Source: Pseudomonadota bacterium
GTDB lineage: Bacteria; Pseudomonadota; Alphaproteobacteria; Sphingomonadales; Sphingomonadaceae
Length of the DNA: 6,437 nt
Direction of reading: 5' to 3'
Assembly: GCA_023417515.1 (NCBI GenBank)
Contig: JAEZFL010000071.1
Span: 1 to 6,437 of the forward strand
Positions 1 to 5,401 of the stretch are shown one piece after another. A program made the translations under genes and the position numbers. Numbering within the stretch: position 1 is the first letter of the stretch; every line of letters starts with the position of its first letter. Under the pieces are notes generated by a model that was not told the DNA's origin, made no database searches, and saw only the letters and a list, made by a program, of their open reading frames with translations.

Positions 1-600
1 GGCTACGGCGGTGGCGGCGGCGGCGGTTTCCGTGGCGGCGGCGGCTTCGGCGGCGGCGGCGGTCGCGGAGGCATGCCTCCCCAGGTCGTCGGCGAAGGCA
101 AGGGCGTCGTCAAATTCTTCAACGGGCAGAAGGGCTTCGGCTTCATCGTCCGCGACGATGGCGGCGAGGACGTGTTCGTCCACATCTCCGCCGTCGAGCA
201 GGCCGGCCTCACCGGCCTCGCCGAGGGCCAGCCGCTCGAGTTCACCCTGGTGGACCGCGGCGGGCGCATCTCGGCGACCGACCTCAAGATCGAGGGCGAC
301 CCGCTCCCGGTCGAGGATCGCGGCCCTCCGCGCGACCGTGACGCTGGCTTCGGCGGCGGGCGCGGCCCGCAGCGCGAGCTGACCGGCGAGAAGGCGACGG
401 GCACCGTCAAGTTCTTCAACGCGACCAAGGGCTTCGGCTTCATCACCCGCGACGACGGGCAGCCGGACGCCTTCGTCCACATCTCGGCCATGCAGCGTGC
501 GGGCATCCACTCGCTGCAGGAAGGCGACCGGCTCGAGTTCGAGCTGGAAGTCGACCGCCGCGGCAAGACGGCCGCGGTGAACCTGGTCGCGATCCAGTAA
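1..600 (+). CDS. Tandem cold-shock domain protein with Gly-rich N-terminus (5' end outside window)
   Basis: A probable single-stranded RNA/DNA-binding cytoplasmic protein of the CspA family. The reading frame is open from base 1 and ends with TAA at 598-600, so the true start lies upstream; the ATG at 73 is internal. Visible codons 1-24 are almost only Gly with Phe, Arg and Tyr (an RGG-like tract). Cold-shock domain 1 covers about codons 31-95 and domain 2 about 131-199. Both carry the RNP1 motif KGFGFI, preceded by VKFFN, and an RNP2-type VFVHIS or AFVHIS. The domains are joined by an Arg/Gly/Asp-rich linker of about 35 residues. The nucleotide sequence is also similar between the two domains (around 107-150 and 401-445), which indicates an internal duplication. 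A strong terminator follows. The CSD assignment is certain. A role as RNA chaperone or cold/stress regulator is family knowledge, and the function of the Gly-rich part is inference. Confidence 0.93.
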   Translation, partial: GYGGGGGGGFRGGGGFGGGGGRGGMPPQVVGEGKGVVKFFNGQKGFGFIVRDDGGEDVFVHISAVEQAGLTGLAEGQPLEFTLVDRGGRISATDLKIEGDPLPVEDRGPPRDRDAGFGGGRGPQRELTGEKATGTVKFFNATKGFGFITRDDGQPDAFVHISAMQRAGIHSLQEGDRLEFELEVDRRGKTAAVNLVAIQ

Positions 601-655
601 CAAGGCGACGTGCCGGCTGCGGCCGGTACTCGTGACATAGATCCCGCTGTCCAAG

Positions 656-691
656 ACGGCCGCTCCGGTTCACGCCGGGGCGGCTGTTTTC
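656..691 (+). terminator. Intrinsic terminator of the cold-shock gene
   Basis: A stem of about 13 bp pairs 656-668 with 675-687 around the loop TTCACG. The core is GCCGCTCCGG against CCGGGGCGGC with one T-G wobble, and a second wobble lies in the outer part. The 3' arm runs into TGTTTTC (685-691). It starts 56 bases after the TAA. A smaller GC hairpin without a T-run (610-629, arms GTGCCGGC and GCCGGTAC, one wobble) lies between stop codon and terminator. Position and structure fit termination of the rightward cold-shock transcript. Confidence 0.75.
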
Positions 692-768
692 GTGCGCAAG
701 ATGGTTTGCGGCGCGTAAACCTTGTCCCCGCACCGCTTTTCCACGTCTGAGCGTTTACCACTCCCGAC

Positions 769-1098
769 ATGGGAAGCGTTTTGTCCTTGGCGCTGTTCGC
801 GCTCAGTTCCGCCGCCGATGCGAATTCGCTCGACCTGCGCTGCTACCGGCTGATGGCCGAGCTGGCGCGGGAAGACGATCCGCGCATCCGCTCCGCCGGC
901 ATGACCGGCGCCCACTATTTCCTCGGCCGGATCGACGCCGCCAATCCGGGCTTCGATCCGGAGGCCGGCTCCGGTGAGCCGGCACCGCTTGCGGAGCGCG
1001 AAACCCTCGTCCGCCGCTGCGGTGAAGCGATGGGCGCCGGCGGCCGCGATTTCCGGGCGCTCGGCGAGCGACTCGTTCGGAGCGGGAATCCGATCTGA
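769..1098 (+). CDS. Small, probably exported two-cysteine protein of unknown function
   Basis: I recognise no characterised family; similar small proteins of this type occur in sphingomonads as far as I recall. The 109-residue product begins with a hydrophobic stretch (residues 4-16, ending in Ala-rich sequence around SSAADA at 13-18) that could be a signal peptide cleaved near residue 18, although no basic residue precedes it. The mature part would be about 90 residues and mostly helical. It has two cysteines, C25 (in LRCYRL) and C84 (in RRCGEA), spaced so that they could form one disulfide in the periplasm. ATG 769 is the first possible start, because an in-frame TGA lies at 748-750; there is no clear Shine-Dalgarno sequence. 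GC-rich third positions and a signal-like N-terminus support a real gene. The function is unknown. Confidence 0.7.
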   Translation: MGSVLSLALFALSSAADANSLDLRCYRLMAELAREDDPRIRSAGMTGAHYFLGRIDAANPGFDPEAGSGEPAPLAERETLVRRCGEAMGAGGRDFRALGERLVRSGNPI

Positions 1099-1100
1099 TC

Positions 1101-1243
1101 CTCCTCTCCCGTGAGGGAGAGGATGCGAAGACTTGGCTGCGCAGCAGCTTGGTCGAAGTTGGTGAGGGCACGTGCCCTCACCCTCCCATCCGCCTTCGCT
1201 TCGCTACGGCGGACGGGCCCCTCCCTCTCCCGGTGGAGAGGGT
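1101..1243. repeat. Palindrome-rich intergenic repeat between convergent genes
   Basis: Almost the whole gap between the stop codons at 1098 and 1244 is made of inverted repeats. There is a hairpin TCCTCTCCC-GTGA-GGGAGAGGA (1102-1123). Next is the palindrome GCTGCGCAGC (1136-1145). A perfect 22-bp palindrome at 1161-1182 has the arm GGTGAGGGCAC. TCCGCC pairs with GGCGGA (1189-1194 with 1208-1213). Last is the hairpin CCCTCTCC-CGGT-GGAGAGGG (1223-1242), which resembles the first one. The composition matches REP-like elements that I recall as common between genes in sphingomonads. It may also end transcription from both sides, but no T-run follows any of the stems. Confidence 0.7.
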
Positions 1244-2854
1244 CTAGGTCACAAGCTTCTTGAGCGCCCCGATCGTGTCCGCCTCGCTGGCGGGCTTGTC
1301 CCGGCGGATTCGCGAGATTCGCGGGAAGCGCATGGCGAGCCCGGACTTGTGGCGCTTGCTGAGGTGGATCGAATCGAACGCCACTTCGAGCACCAGGCTC
1401 TTCTCCACTTCGCGGACCGGGCCGAAACGCTGGAGCGTGTGGTTGCGCACGAACCGATCGAGCCACATCAGCTCCTCGTCGGTGAATCCGAAATAGGCCT
1501 TGCCGACCGGCAGCAGCTCGCCTTCGCCCTGCTCCTCGCCGCTCCAGCAGCCGAACGTATAGTCCGAATAATAGGACGAGCGCTTTCCGGAGCCGCGCGC
1601 GGCGTACATCAGCACGCAATCGGCGGTGAGCGGGTCGCGCTTCCATTTGTACCACAGGCCAGTGCGGCGGCCGGCAACGTAGGGGCTGTCGCGGCGCTTC
1701 AGCATGACGCCCTCGATCGCGGCGTCGCGGGCGCCGGAGCGGATGTCCTCGAGCTCCGCGAAGCTGCTGGCCTCGATCAGCGCGGACAGGTCGAAGCGGT
1801 CGGGGTCGAGGGCCGGCACGAAGCGCTCGAGCCGCTCGCGCCGTTCGACCCAGGGTTGCGCTCGCAAATCCTCCTTCCCGTCGAGGAGGATGTCGTAGAG
1901 CCGAACGAAGGCGGGGAAGTCGGCGAGCATCCGCGCCGACACCGCCTTGCGGCCGAGCCTTTGCTGGAGCGCGTTGAAGCTCGCGGCGAGGCCGCCAGCC
2001 TCTGCGGTTCCTTGGGCCTCGCCTTTGACGAGCAGCTCGCCGTCGAGGACACCGTCGCGGTCGAAGGCCTCGGCGACGTCGGGGAAACTTCGGGTGATGT
2101 CGTCGCCGGCGCGGCTGTAGAGCCGGGTCTCGCCGGCGACTCGGACGATCTGGACGCGGATGCCGTCCCATTTCCACTCGGCGGCATAATCGGCGAGGTC
2201 GACCTTCGCCTCGTCGAGCGGGTGGGCGAGCATGAACGGGCGAAACACCGGCACGTCCTCGGCGCGCGGCTGCGGCCCGCGTCCCTCCGCCCAGTCGAAG
2301 AGGGGGAGGTAAGGCGGGTCGATGCCGTGCCAGACCTCCTCGACCTGATCGACATCAAGGCCGAAGGCCTGGGCCAGCGCGGTCTTGGCGAGGCGGGCGC
2401 TGACGCCGATGCGCAGCTCGCCGGTCGCGAATTTGAGGAGCGCGTAACGGCCGGACGCGTCGAGATGGTCGAGCATCTCGGCGATCGCCGCCGGCGCCTC
2501 GGCCTTGCCGAGGGTGCGCAGCCGCTCGACCGCGGCGCCGATGCGCAAGGTGCCGTCGTCGATCTCCGCCGGCTGCTCCTCCCGCTTCGGCCACAGCAAG
2601 GCGACCGTCTCGGCCATGTCGCCGACATAGTCCCAGCTCATCCGGAACAGCAAAGGATCGCAGCGCTCCTCGATCAGCGCGCGCACCAGCGCGGGCTTGA
2701 CGCCGGGAATGTCGAGCTCGCCGGTCAGCGCGGCGAGCGCCCAGCCACGGTCGGGATCGGGCGTGCGCTTGAGGTAATCGCCGATCAGCTTCAGCTTGGC
2801 CTTGCGCGAGCGCGTGTAGACGAGGGCGTCGAGAAGCTGGGAGAAGTCGCGCAT
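1244..2854 (-). CDS. ATP-dependent DNA ligase, cisplatin damage response type
   Basis: Joins DNA nicks using ATP and acts in DNA repair. All nucleotidyltransferase motifs are visible in the 536-residue product: motif I KWDGIR with the AMP-accepting lysine K228; motif Ia around YSRAG (246-250); motif III DGELL with E273; motif IIIa FVRLYDIL (316-323); motif IV EGVMLKR (381-387) with E381 and K386; motif V WYKWKRD (401-407) with K403 and K405. An OB-fold domain follows, ending in an RFPRISRIRRDK-type motif VI (509-520). Residues 1-190 match the alpha-helical DNA-binding domain that replaces any zinc or BRCT module. Length is normal for this group, which is usually clustered with an exonuclease, a DEXH helicase (Lhr-type) and a phosphoesterase; none of these is next to it here. 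The start is ATG 2852-2854 with only a weak ribosome-binding site. The gene lies 53 bp downstream of the GDT1-like gene and may be co-transcribed with it. Confidence 0.95.
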   Translation of the reverse strand: MRDFSQLLDALVYTRSRKAKLKLIGDYLKRTPDPDRGWALAALTGELDIPGVKPALVRALIEERCDPLLFRMSWDYVGDMAETVALLWPKREEQPAEIDDGTLRIGAAVERLRTLGKAEAPAAIAEMLDHLDASGRYALLKFATGELRIGVSARLAKTALAQAFGLDVDQVEEVWHGIDPPYLPLFDWAEGRGPQPRAEDVPVFRPFMLAHPLDEAKVDLADYAAEWKWDGIRVQIVRVAGETRLYSRAGDDITRSFPDVAEAFDRDGVLDGELLVKGEAQGTAEAGGLAASFNALQQRLGRKAVSARMLADFPAFVRLYDILLDGKEDLRAQPWVERRERLERFVPALDPDRFDLSALIEASSFAELEDIRSGARDAAIEGVMLKRRDSPYVAGRRTGLWYKWKRDPLTADCVLMYAARGSGKRSSYYSDYTFGCWSGEEQGEGELLPVGKAYFGFTDEELMWLDRFVRNHTLQRFGPVREVEKSLVLEVAFDSIHLSKRHKSGLAMRFPRISRIRRDKPASEADTIGALKKLVT

Positions 2855-2907
2855 CGCCCGACTACAATAAGTCAGCGGCCGACAAGCTCCATCGCCGAAA
2901 CGAATCG

Positions 2908-3474
2908 CTACAGGGTGGGCGGCGGGGCGTTGAGGAAGACCAGGGCGCCGCCGAGGAGCAGGACGATGCCGATCGCCGTGCGCGCGGGCCGCAGGTTGAG
3001 CGCCAGATATTTATCGCCCAGCAAGGCGGCCGGCGCTGCCGCAGCGAGAAGGCCCAGGGCGCCGCCGATCGCCGCGAGCGCCGGAGCCTCCGCTCGGGCG
3101 GCGAAGGCAAAGGTCATGAACTGGATGCGTCCGCTCGCCGCGGCATAGCTGCCGAAGAGCAGGGCGCCGAGGAAGCCGCCCCAGCGGAACCGCTCCGCCC
3201 ATTTCAGGGGTTCCGGCTTCATCAGTCCGGTGACTCCGGCAAAGGCCAAAGCGAGCGCGACGAACTGGGTCCTGGCGCGGACCCCGACCATGTCGCTGAC
3301 GAACGAGCCGGCGAGGAAGGCGATGGCGGCCATCACCGAAGCCGCGATCGCCATGCCGGCGAGGACTGCGCCGGGGCGGCCGCCCCGTGCGGACAGGGTG
3401 CCTGCCAGCACCTGGGTCTGGTCGCCGATGCCGACCAGCGCGGCGGCGACGAAGGCGAAGAGGAGGGCGTCCAT
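2908..3474 (-). CDS. TMEM165/GDT1-like membrane protein with altered motifs
   Basis: A 188-residue protein with about six hydrophobic segments in two halves (roughly 1-85 and 95-188), the layout of the TMEM165/GDT1 (UPF0016) family of cation transporters, which handle Mn2+ or Ca2+ in characterised members. The family signature E-x-G-D-[KR]-[TS] appears once in each half of typical members. Here the first copy is GIGDQTQ (15-21), with Gly for the Glu and Gln for the basic residue. The second is AASGRIQ (112-118), which keeps none of the acidic residues. Membership is therefore based on topology and the retained GDxT core, and metal transport is uncertain. The start is ATG 3472-3474 with a good AAGGA Shine-Dalgarno sequence six bases upstream (minus strand, at 3481-3485). 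It is divergent from rpmG and shares the 151-bp intergenic region with it; the ligase gene follows on the same strand. Confidence 0.75.
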   Translation of the reverse strand: MDALLFAFVAAALVGIGDQTQVLAGTLSARGGRPGAVLAGMAIAASVMAAIAFLAGSFVSDMVGVRARTQFVALALAFAGVTGLMKPEPLKWAERFRWGGFLGALLFGSYAAASGRIQFMTFAFAARAEAPALAAIGGALGLLAAAAPAALLGDKYLALNLRPARTAIGIVLLLGGALVFLNAPPPTL

Positions 3475-3527
3475 CGCGCGTCCTTATGCCCGCGCCGCCG
3501 TTCCGATGCGGTTAACCCGCGCGAGCC

Positions 3528-3556
3528 TTGACTTTTCCCGCCGGTCGCCGCATGTG
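3528..3556 (+). promoter_or_regulatory. Candidate rpmG promoter
   Basis: TTGACT (3528-3533) is a near-perfect -35 hexamer, and 17 bases later CATGTG (3551-3556) stands where the -10 element should be. The -35 match is strong and the -10 match is poor, so the call depends on position: it is the only such hexamer in the divergent region upstream of rpmG. Transcription would begin near 3563, giving a leader of roughly 60 bases. A GGTTAACC palindrome lies just upstream (3510-3517). Confidence 0.4.
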
Positions 3557-3569
3557 GCCCGCCGCAGGC

Positions 3570-3598
3570 AAGCGGCGGCAGCGCCGCTTCATTTTTTT
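3570..3598 (+). terminator. Terminator-like hairpin in the rpmG leader
   Basis: A perfect 7-bp stem AAGCGGC (3570-3576) / GCCGCTT (3583-3589) with loop GGCAGC is followed after CA by seven T residues (3592-3598). The structure reads as an intrinsic terminator for rightward transcription, yet no rightward gene lies upstream after 1098 and it sits 27 bases before the rpmG start codon. It could be an attenuator for rpmG, or the U-run could be a translation-enhancing leader element. An alternative 7-bp stem, CCGCCGC (3559-3565) / GCGGCGG (3572-3578), would exclude it. Confidence 0.5.
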
Positions 3599-3625
3599 CT
3601 ACATCTCGGGATTTCAGAGGCTGCC

Positions 3626-3793
3626 ATGGCCAAGCCGACCACTATCAAGATCAAGCTCGTCAGCACGGCCGACACCGGCTTTTTCTACGTGACGAAGAAG
3701 AACCCCCGGAACATCACCGAGAAGATGACCTTCCGGAAATATGATCCCGTCGCGCGCAAGCACGTCGAGTTCAAGGAAGCCAAGATCAAGTGA
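3626..3793 (+). CDS. rpmG: 50S ribosomal protein L33
   Basis: A 55-residue component of the large ribosomal subunit, near the E site. The sequence from MAKPTTIKIKLVSTADTG through TKKNPRN to the C-terminal KYDPVARKHVEFKEAKIK is unmistakable and full length. It has no cysteine, so it is the zinc-independent (C-minus) form, as usual in alphaproteobacteria. ATG 3626 is preceded by AGAGG (3616-3620) with a five-base spacer. The gene is alone on its strand: divergent from the GDT1-like gene on the left and convergent with divK on the right. Its leader contains a candidate promoter and a terminator-like hairpin. Confidence 0.98.
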   Translation: MAKPTTIKIKLVSTADTGFFYVTKKNPRNITEKMTFRKYDPVARKHVEFKEAKIK

Positions 3794-3821
3794 CGGCCCG
3801 CGGGCCAAGCCCGCTGCCGTC
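3792..3821 (+). terminator. GC-rich stem-loop overlapping the rpmG stop codon
   Basis: GACGGC (3792-3797) pairs with GCCGTC (3816-3821), and inside it CGGGC (3801-3805) pairs with GCCCG (3809-3813) around the loop CAA. The stem includes two bases of the TGA stop. No T-run follows, so this is at best a weak or factor-assisted terminator, or an mRNA 3'-end stabiliser for rpmG. A 12-bp palindrome GGCCCGCGGGCC (3795-3806) is an alternative fold. Confidence 0.4.
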
Positions 3822-3926
3822 ATCCTGACGAATGTCGGGATTCCATGGTGCCGCAAGGCGCCGTGCCTTCTCGCTAAATCCACAGTCCGGCCCCGCCATG
3901 GATCCTGAAACAAGTTCAGGATGACG
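3818..3926. repeat. 109-bp inverted-repeat element (REP- or MITE-like)
   Basis: Two 31-base arms, 3818-3848 and 3896-3926, are imperfect inverted copies. Each begins, reading inward, with CGTCATCCTGA and ends with CCATGG. Each arm also folds on itself: ATCCTGAC-GAAT-GTCGGGAT on the left (3822-3841, one T-G pair) and ATCCTGAA-ACAAG-TTCAGGAT on the right (3902-3922, perfect). The core between the arms is 47 bp with no coding signal. It fills most of the gap between the convergent rpmG and divK genes. Its left end overlaps the stem-loop behind rpmG. Such paired elements are familiar from sphingomonad intergenic DNA as far as I recall. Confidence 0.7.
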
Positions 3927-3951
3927 CTCTGTGTGGGGCCTGGCCGTGCGC

Positions 3952-4353
3952 CTAGAGCAGCTGGCCTTCCGGCGCTTCGTCCTCCACCGGCGGCAGCAGC
4001 GCCCGCACGGCCTCGACGAACTTCATCACCGAAATCGGCTTCGAGACATAGCCCTCCGCCCCGGCGTCGCGGATGCGCTCCTCGTCGCCCTTGGCGGCAT
4101 AGGCCGTGACCGCGAGCACCGGCACGGGCGCGAGCGCCTCCTCCTGCTTCATCTGCTCGATCAGCTCGAGGCCGCTGATATGCGGCATCTGAATATCCAT
4201 GACGACGAGCTCGGGCTCGAACTCGCGGGCGCGGTCCAGCGCCTCGCGGCCGTCGCGCACCGGCTCGACCTCGAAGCCGTGCGCGCGCAACAGGTCGCAG
4301 AACAACCTCAGGTTGAGCTCGTTGTCCTCGACAATCATGATTTTCTGACCCAC
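3952..4353 (-). CDS. divK: DivK-like single-domain response regulator
   Basis: A cytoplasmic CheY-like receiver without an output domain. In Caulobacter, DivK is phosphorylated by PleC/DivJ-type kinases and controls the CtrA pathway through DivL and CckA. The 133-residue protein has the acidic pair E9-D10, the phospho-acceptor D53 (in VMDIQMP), T83 and the conserved K105 (in SKPIS). The stretches VEDNELN, MDIQMPHISGLE and KGDEERIRDAG are very close to Caulobacter DivK as I remember it; the C-terminus is about eight residues longer and acidic (PPVEDEAPEG). The start is GTG 4351-4353, chosen because it aligns with the DivK N-terminus and has AGGA (minus strand, 4361-4364) seven bases upstream; the next ATG would cut into the first beta strand. 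It is convergent with rpmG and divergent from the DUF3572 gene. No pleD is adjacent. Confidence 0.92.
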   Translation of the reverse strand: MGQKIMIVEDNELNLRLFCDLLRAHGFEVEPVRDGREALDRAREFEPELVVMDIQMPHISGLELIEQMKQEEALAPVPVLAVTAYAAKGDEERIRDAGAEGYVSKPISVMKFVEAVRALLPPVEDEAPEGQLL

Positions 4354-4360
4354 GGCCGCG

Positions 4361-4367
4361 TCCTAGG
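4361..4367. promoter_or_regulatory. Ribosome-binding palindrome shared by divK and DUF3572 gene
   Basis: The 16 bp between the two divergent start codons (4354-4369) contain CCTAGG (4362-4367), a palindrome that gives an AGG core on both strands. On the minus strand AGGA (4361-4364) is seven bases from the divK GTG. On the plus strand AGG (4365-4367) is five bases from ATG 4373 and two from ATG 4370. There is no room for promoters here, so each must lie within the coding region of the other gene. Confidence 0.55.
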
Positions 4368-4369
4368 CG

Positions 4370-4645
4370 ATGATGCGTAACGAAACAAATAAGTCGGCGG
4401 CGGACGCCCTGGCGCTCTCCGTCCTGGCGTGGATCCTGGCGGACGAATCGCGCGCGCAACGGCTGCTCGGCATGACCGGCCTCACGCCCGACCGGTTGCG
4501 CGCGGGCCTCGGCGACGCCTCGCTGCTCGCCGCCGCAATCCGCTTCCTCGAAGCCTGGGAGCCCGACCTCATCGCCTGTGCGAGCGATCTTGGCGTGGCT
4601 CCGTCCGATCTCGTAGGGGCACGCCGTGAGCTGGAGAATGAGTGA
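4370..4645 (+). CDS. DUF3572 family protein
   Basis: A 91-residue, mostly helical protein of the alphaproteobacterial family DUF3572, whose function is unknown. Family features visible are the ALALSVLAWILADE segment (13-26), RLLGMTGLTPDRLR (31-44) and the C-terminal EAWEPDLIACASDLG (61-75) with the WEPDL core. No signal peptide or membrane segment is convincing. Two ATGs are adjacent (4370 and 4373); the second has the better spacing from AGG (4365-4367) and may be the real start. The gene is divergent from divK, a neighbourhood I recall as common in alphaproteobacteria, and its TGA directly touches the ATG of the dehydrogenase gene, so the two are probably co-translated. A link to DivK signalling is only suggested by position. 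Confidence 0.85.
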   Translation: MMRNETNKSAADALALSVLAWILADESRAQRLLGMTGLTPDRLRAGLGDASLLAAAIRFLEAWEPDLIACASDLGVAPSDLVGARRELENE

Positions 4646-5401
4646 ATGGCCAAGACGGTTCTGATCACGGGCGCGACGGCGGGAATCGGCGCTGCGGCGG
4701 CGCGGCGATTCGTGGGCGAGGGATGGCTGGTGATCGGCACCGGCCGGCGGCGCGAACGGCTCGACGCGCTGGCCGCCGAGCTTGGCGACGCCTTTCACGG
4801 CCTTGGCCTCGACATCCGCGACCTCGCCGCGATTCCGGCCGCGATCGAATCGCTGCCCGAGCGCTTCCGCGCCATCGACGTGCTGGTGAACAATGCCGGC
4901 CTCGCCCCACCGATCCAGCCGATGCAGGAGGCCGACCTCGACGCCTCGCTCAACGTCGTCCAGACCAACATTTCCGGCCTGGTCGCGATCACCCGCCACC
5001 TGCTGCCGGGCCTCATCGGGCGCAAGGGCGCGATCCTCAACCTGAGCTCGGTCGCGGCGACCTATCCCTATCGCGGCGGCGCGGTCTACGCCGGCTCCAA
5101 GGCGTTCGTGCGCCAGTTCTCGCTCGACCTGCGCTGCGACCTCCACGGCACGGGGGTGCGCGTCACCTCGATCGAGCCGGGCATGGTCGAGACCGAGTTC
5201 ACGATCGTCCGAACGCAGGGCGACACGGCCGCGTCCGACGCGCTCTATGCCGGCATGCAGCCGATCACCGGGGACGATGTCGCCGACACGCTCTACTGGC
5301 TCGCGACCCTGCCGCCGCATCTCAACATCAACACGATCGAGCTGATGCCGGTCAGCCAGAGCTTCGCCGGCTTCGCGGTCGCTCGAGAGGACCGAGGTTA
5401 A
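4646..5401 (+). CDS. YdfG-like short-chain dehydrogenase (3-hydroxy acid dehydrogenase family)
   Basis: A cytoplasmic NADP-dependent oxidoreductase with a Rossmann fold. The 251-residue product shows TGATAGIG (8-15) for the cofactor, three arginines at 34-36 that favour NADP over NAD, NNAG (82-85), N108, the catalytic S135, and Y148-x3-K152 (VYAGSKAFVRQFSLDLR). The EPGMVETEF segment (177-185) and the tail TLPPHLNINTIELMPVSQSF (221-240) match E. coli YdfG closely. YdfG oxidises L-serine, L-allo-threonine and similar 3-hydroxy acids and reduces malonic semialdehyde. Length equals the family norm. ATG 4646 directly follows the DUF3572 stop, with GGAG (4633-4636) nine bases upstream inside that gene, so translation is probably coupled. 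The exact substrate cannot be read from the sequence. Confidence 0.92.
   Translation: MAKTVLITGATAGIGAAAARRFVGEGWLVIGTGRRRERLDALAAELGDAFHGLGLDIRDLAAIPAAIESLPERFRAIDVLVNNAGLAPPIQPMQEADLDASLNVVQTNISGLVAITRHLLPGLIGRKGAILNLSSVAATYPYRGGAVYAGSKAFVRQFSLDLRCDLHGTGVRVTSIEPGMVETEFTIVRTQGDTAASDALYAGMQPITGDDVADTLYWLATLPPHLNINTIELMPVSQSFAGFAVAREDRG

Noticed and set aside
713..758. GTAAAC (715-720) and GTTTAC (753-758) as an inverted-repeat operator before the small exported protein
   Set aside because: Only six bases match, 32 apart, and no promoter can be placed convincingly around them.
915..2177. 420-codon minus-strand frame overlapping the ligase and the small exported protein
   Set aside because: It is low-complexity Arg/Pro/Ala sequence typical of a GC-rich shadow frame, out of phase with the ligase.
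1172..3148. 658-codon open frame on the plus strand opposite the ligase and part of the GDT1-like gene
   Set aside because: It is an antisense shadow caused by the GC-rich third positions of the minus-strand genes. The minus strand carries complete ligase motifs, and the plus frame shows no recognisable domain.
3230..3793. 187-codon plus-strand frame that would extend L33 at its N-terminus by 132 residues
   Set aside because: L33 is complete from ATG 3626 with a good ribosome-binding site. The extension lies opposite the GDT1-like gene and crosses the hairpin leader.
4303..4315. CAACCT-C-AGGTTG palindrome inside divK, about 55 bases upstream of the DUF3572 start, as an operator
   Set aside because: It is fully explained by codons of the conserved DivK segment ELNLRL; one short palindrome is expected by chance.
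4322..4350. TTGTCC with a 17-base gap to CTGACC as a promoter for the DUF3572 gene
   Set aside because: The -10 hexamer matches very poorly, so I do not list it, although a promoter must exist somewhere in this area.
3614..5320. 568-codon open frame on the minus strand across rpmG, the repeat, divK, DUF3572 and the dehydrogenase
   Set aside because: It runs through five features with well-supported frames, including translated repeat sequence, and has no domain of its own.
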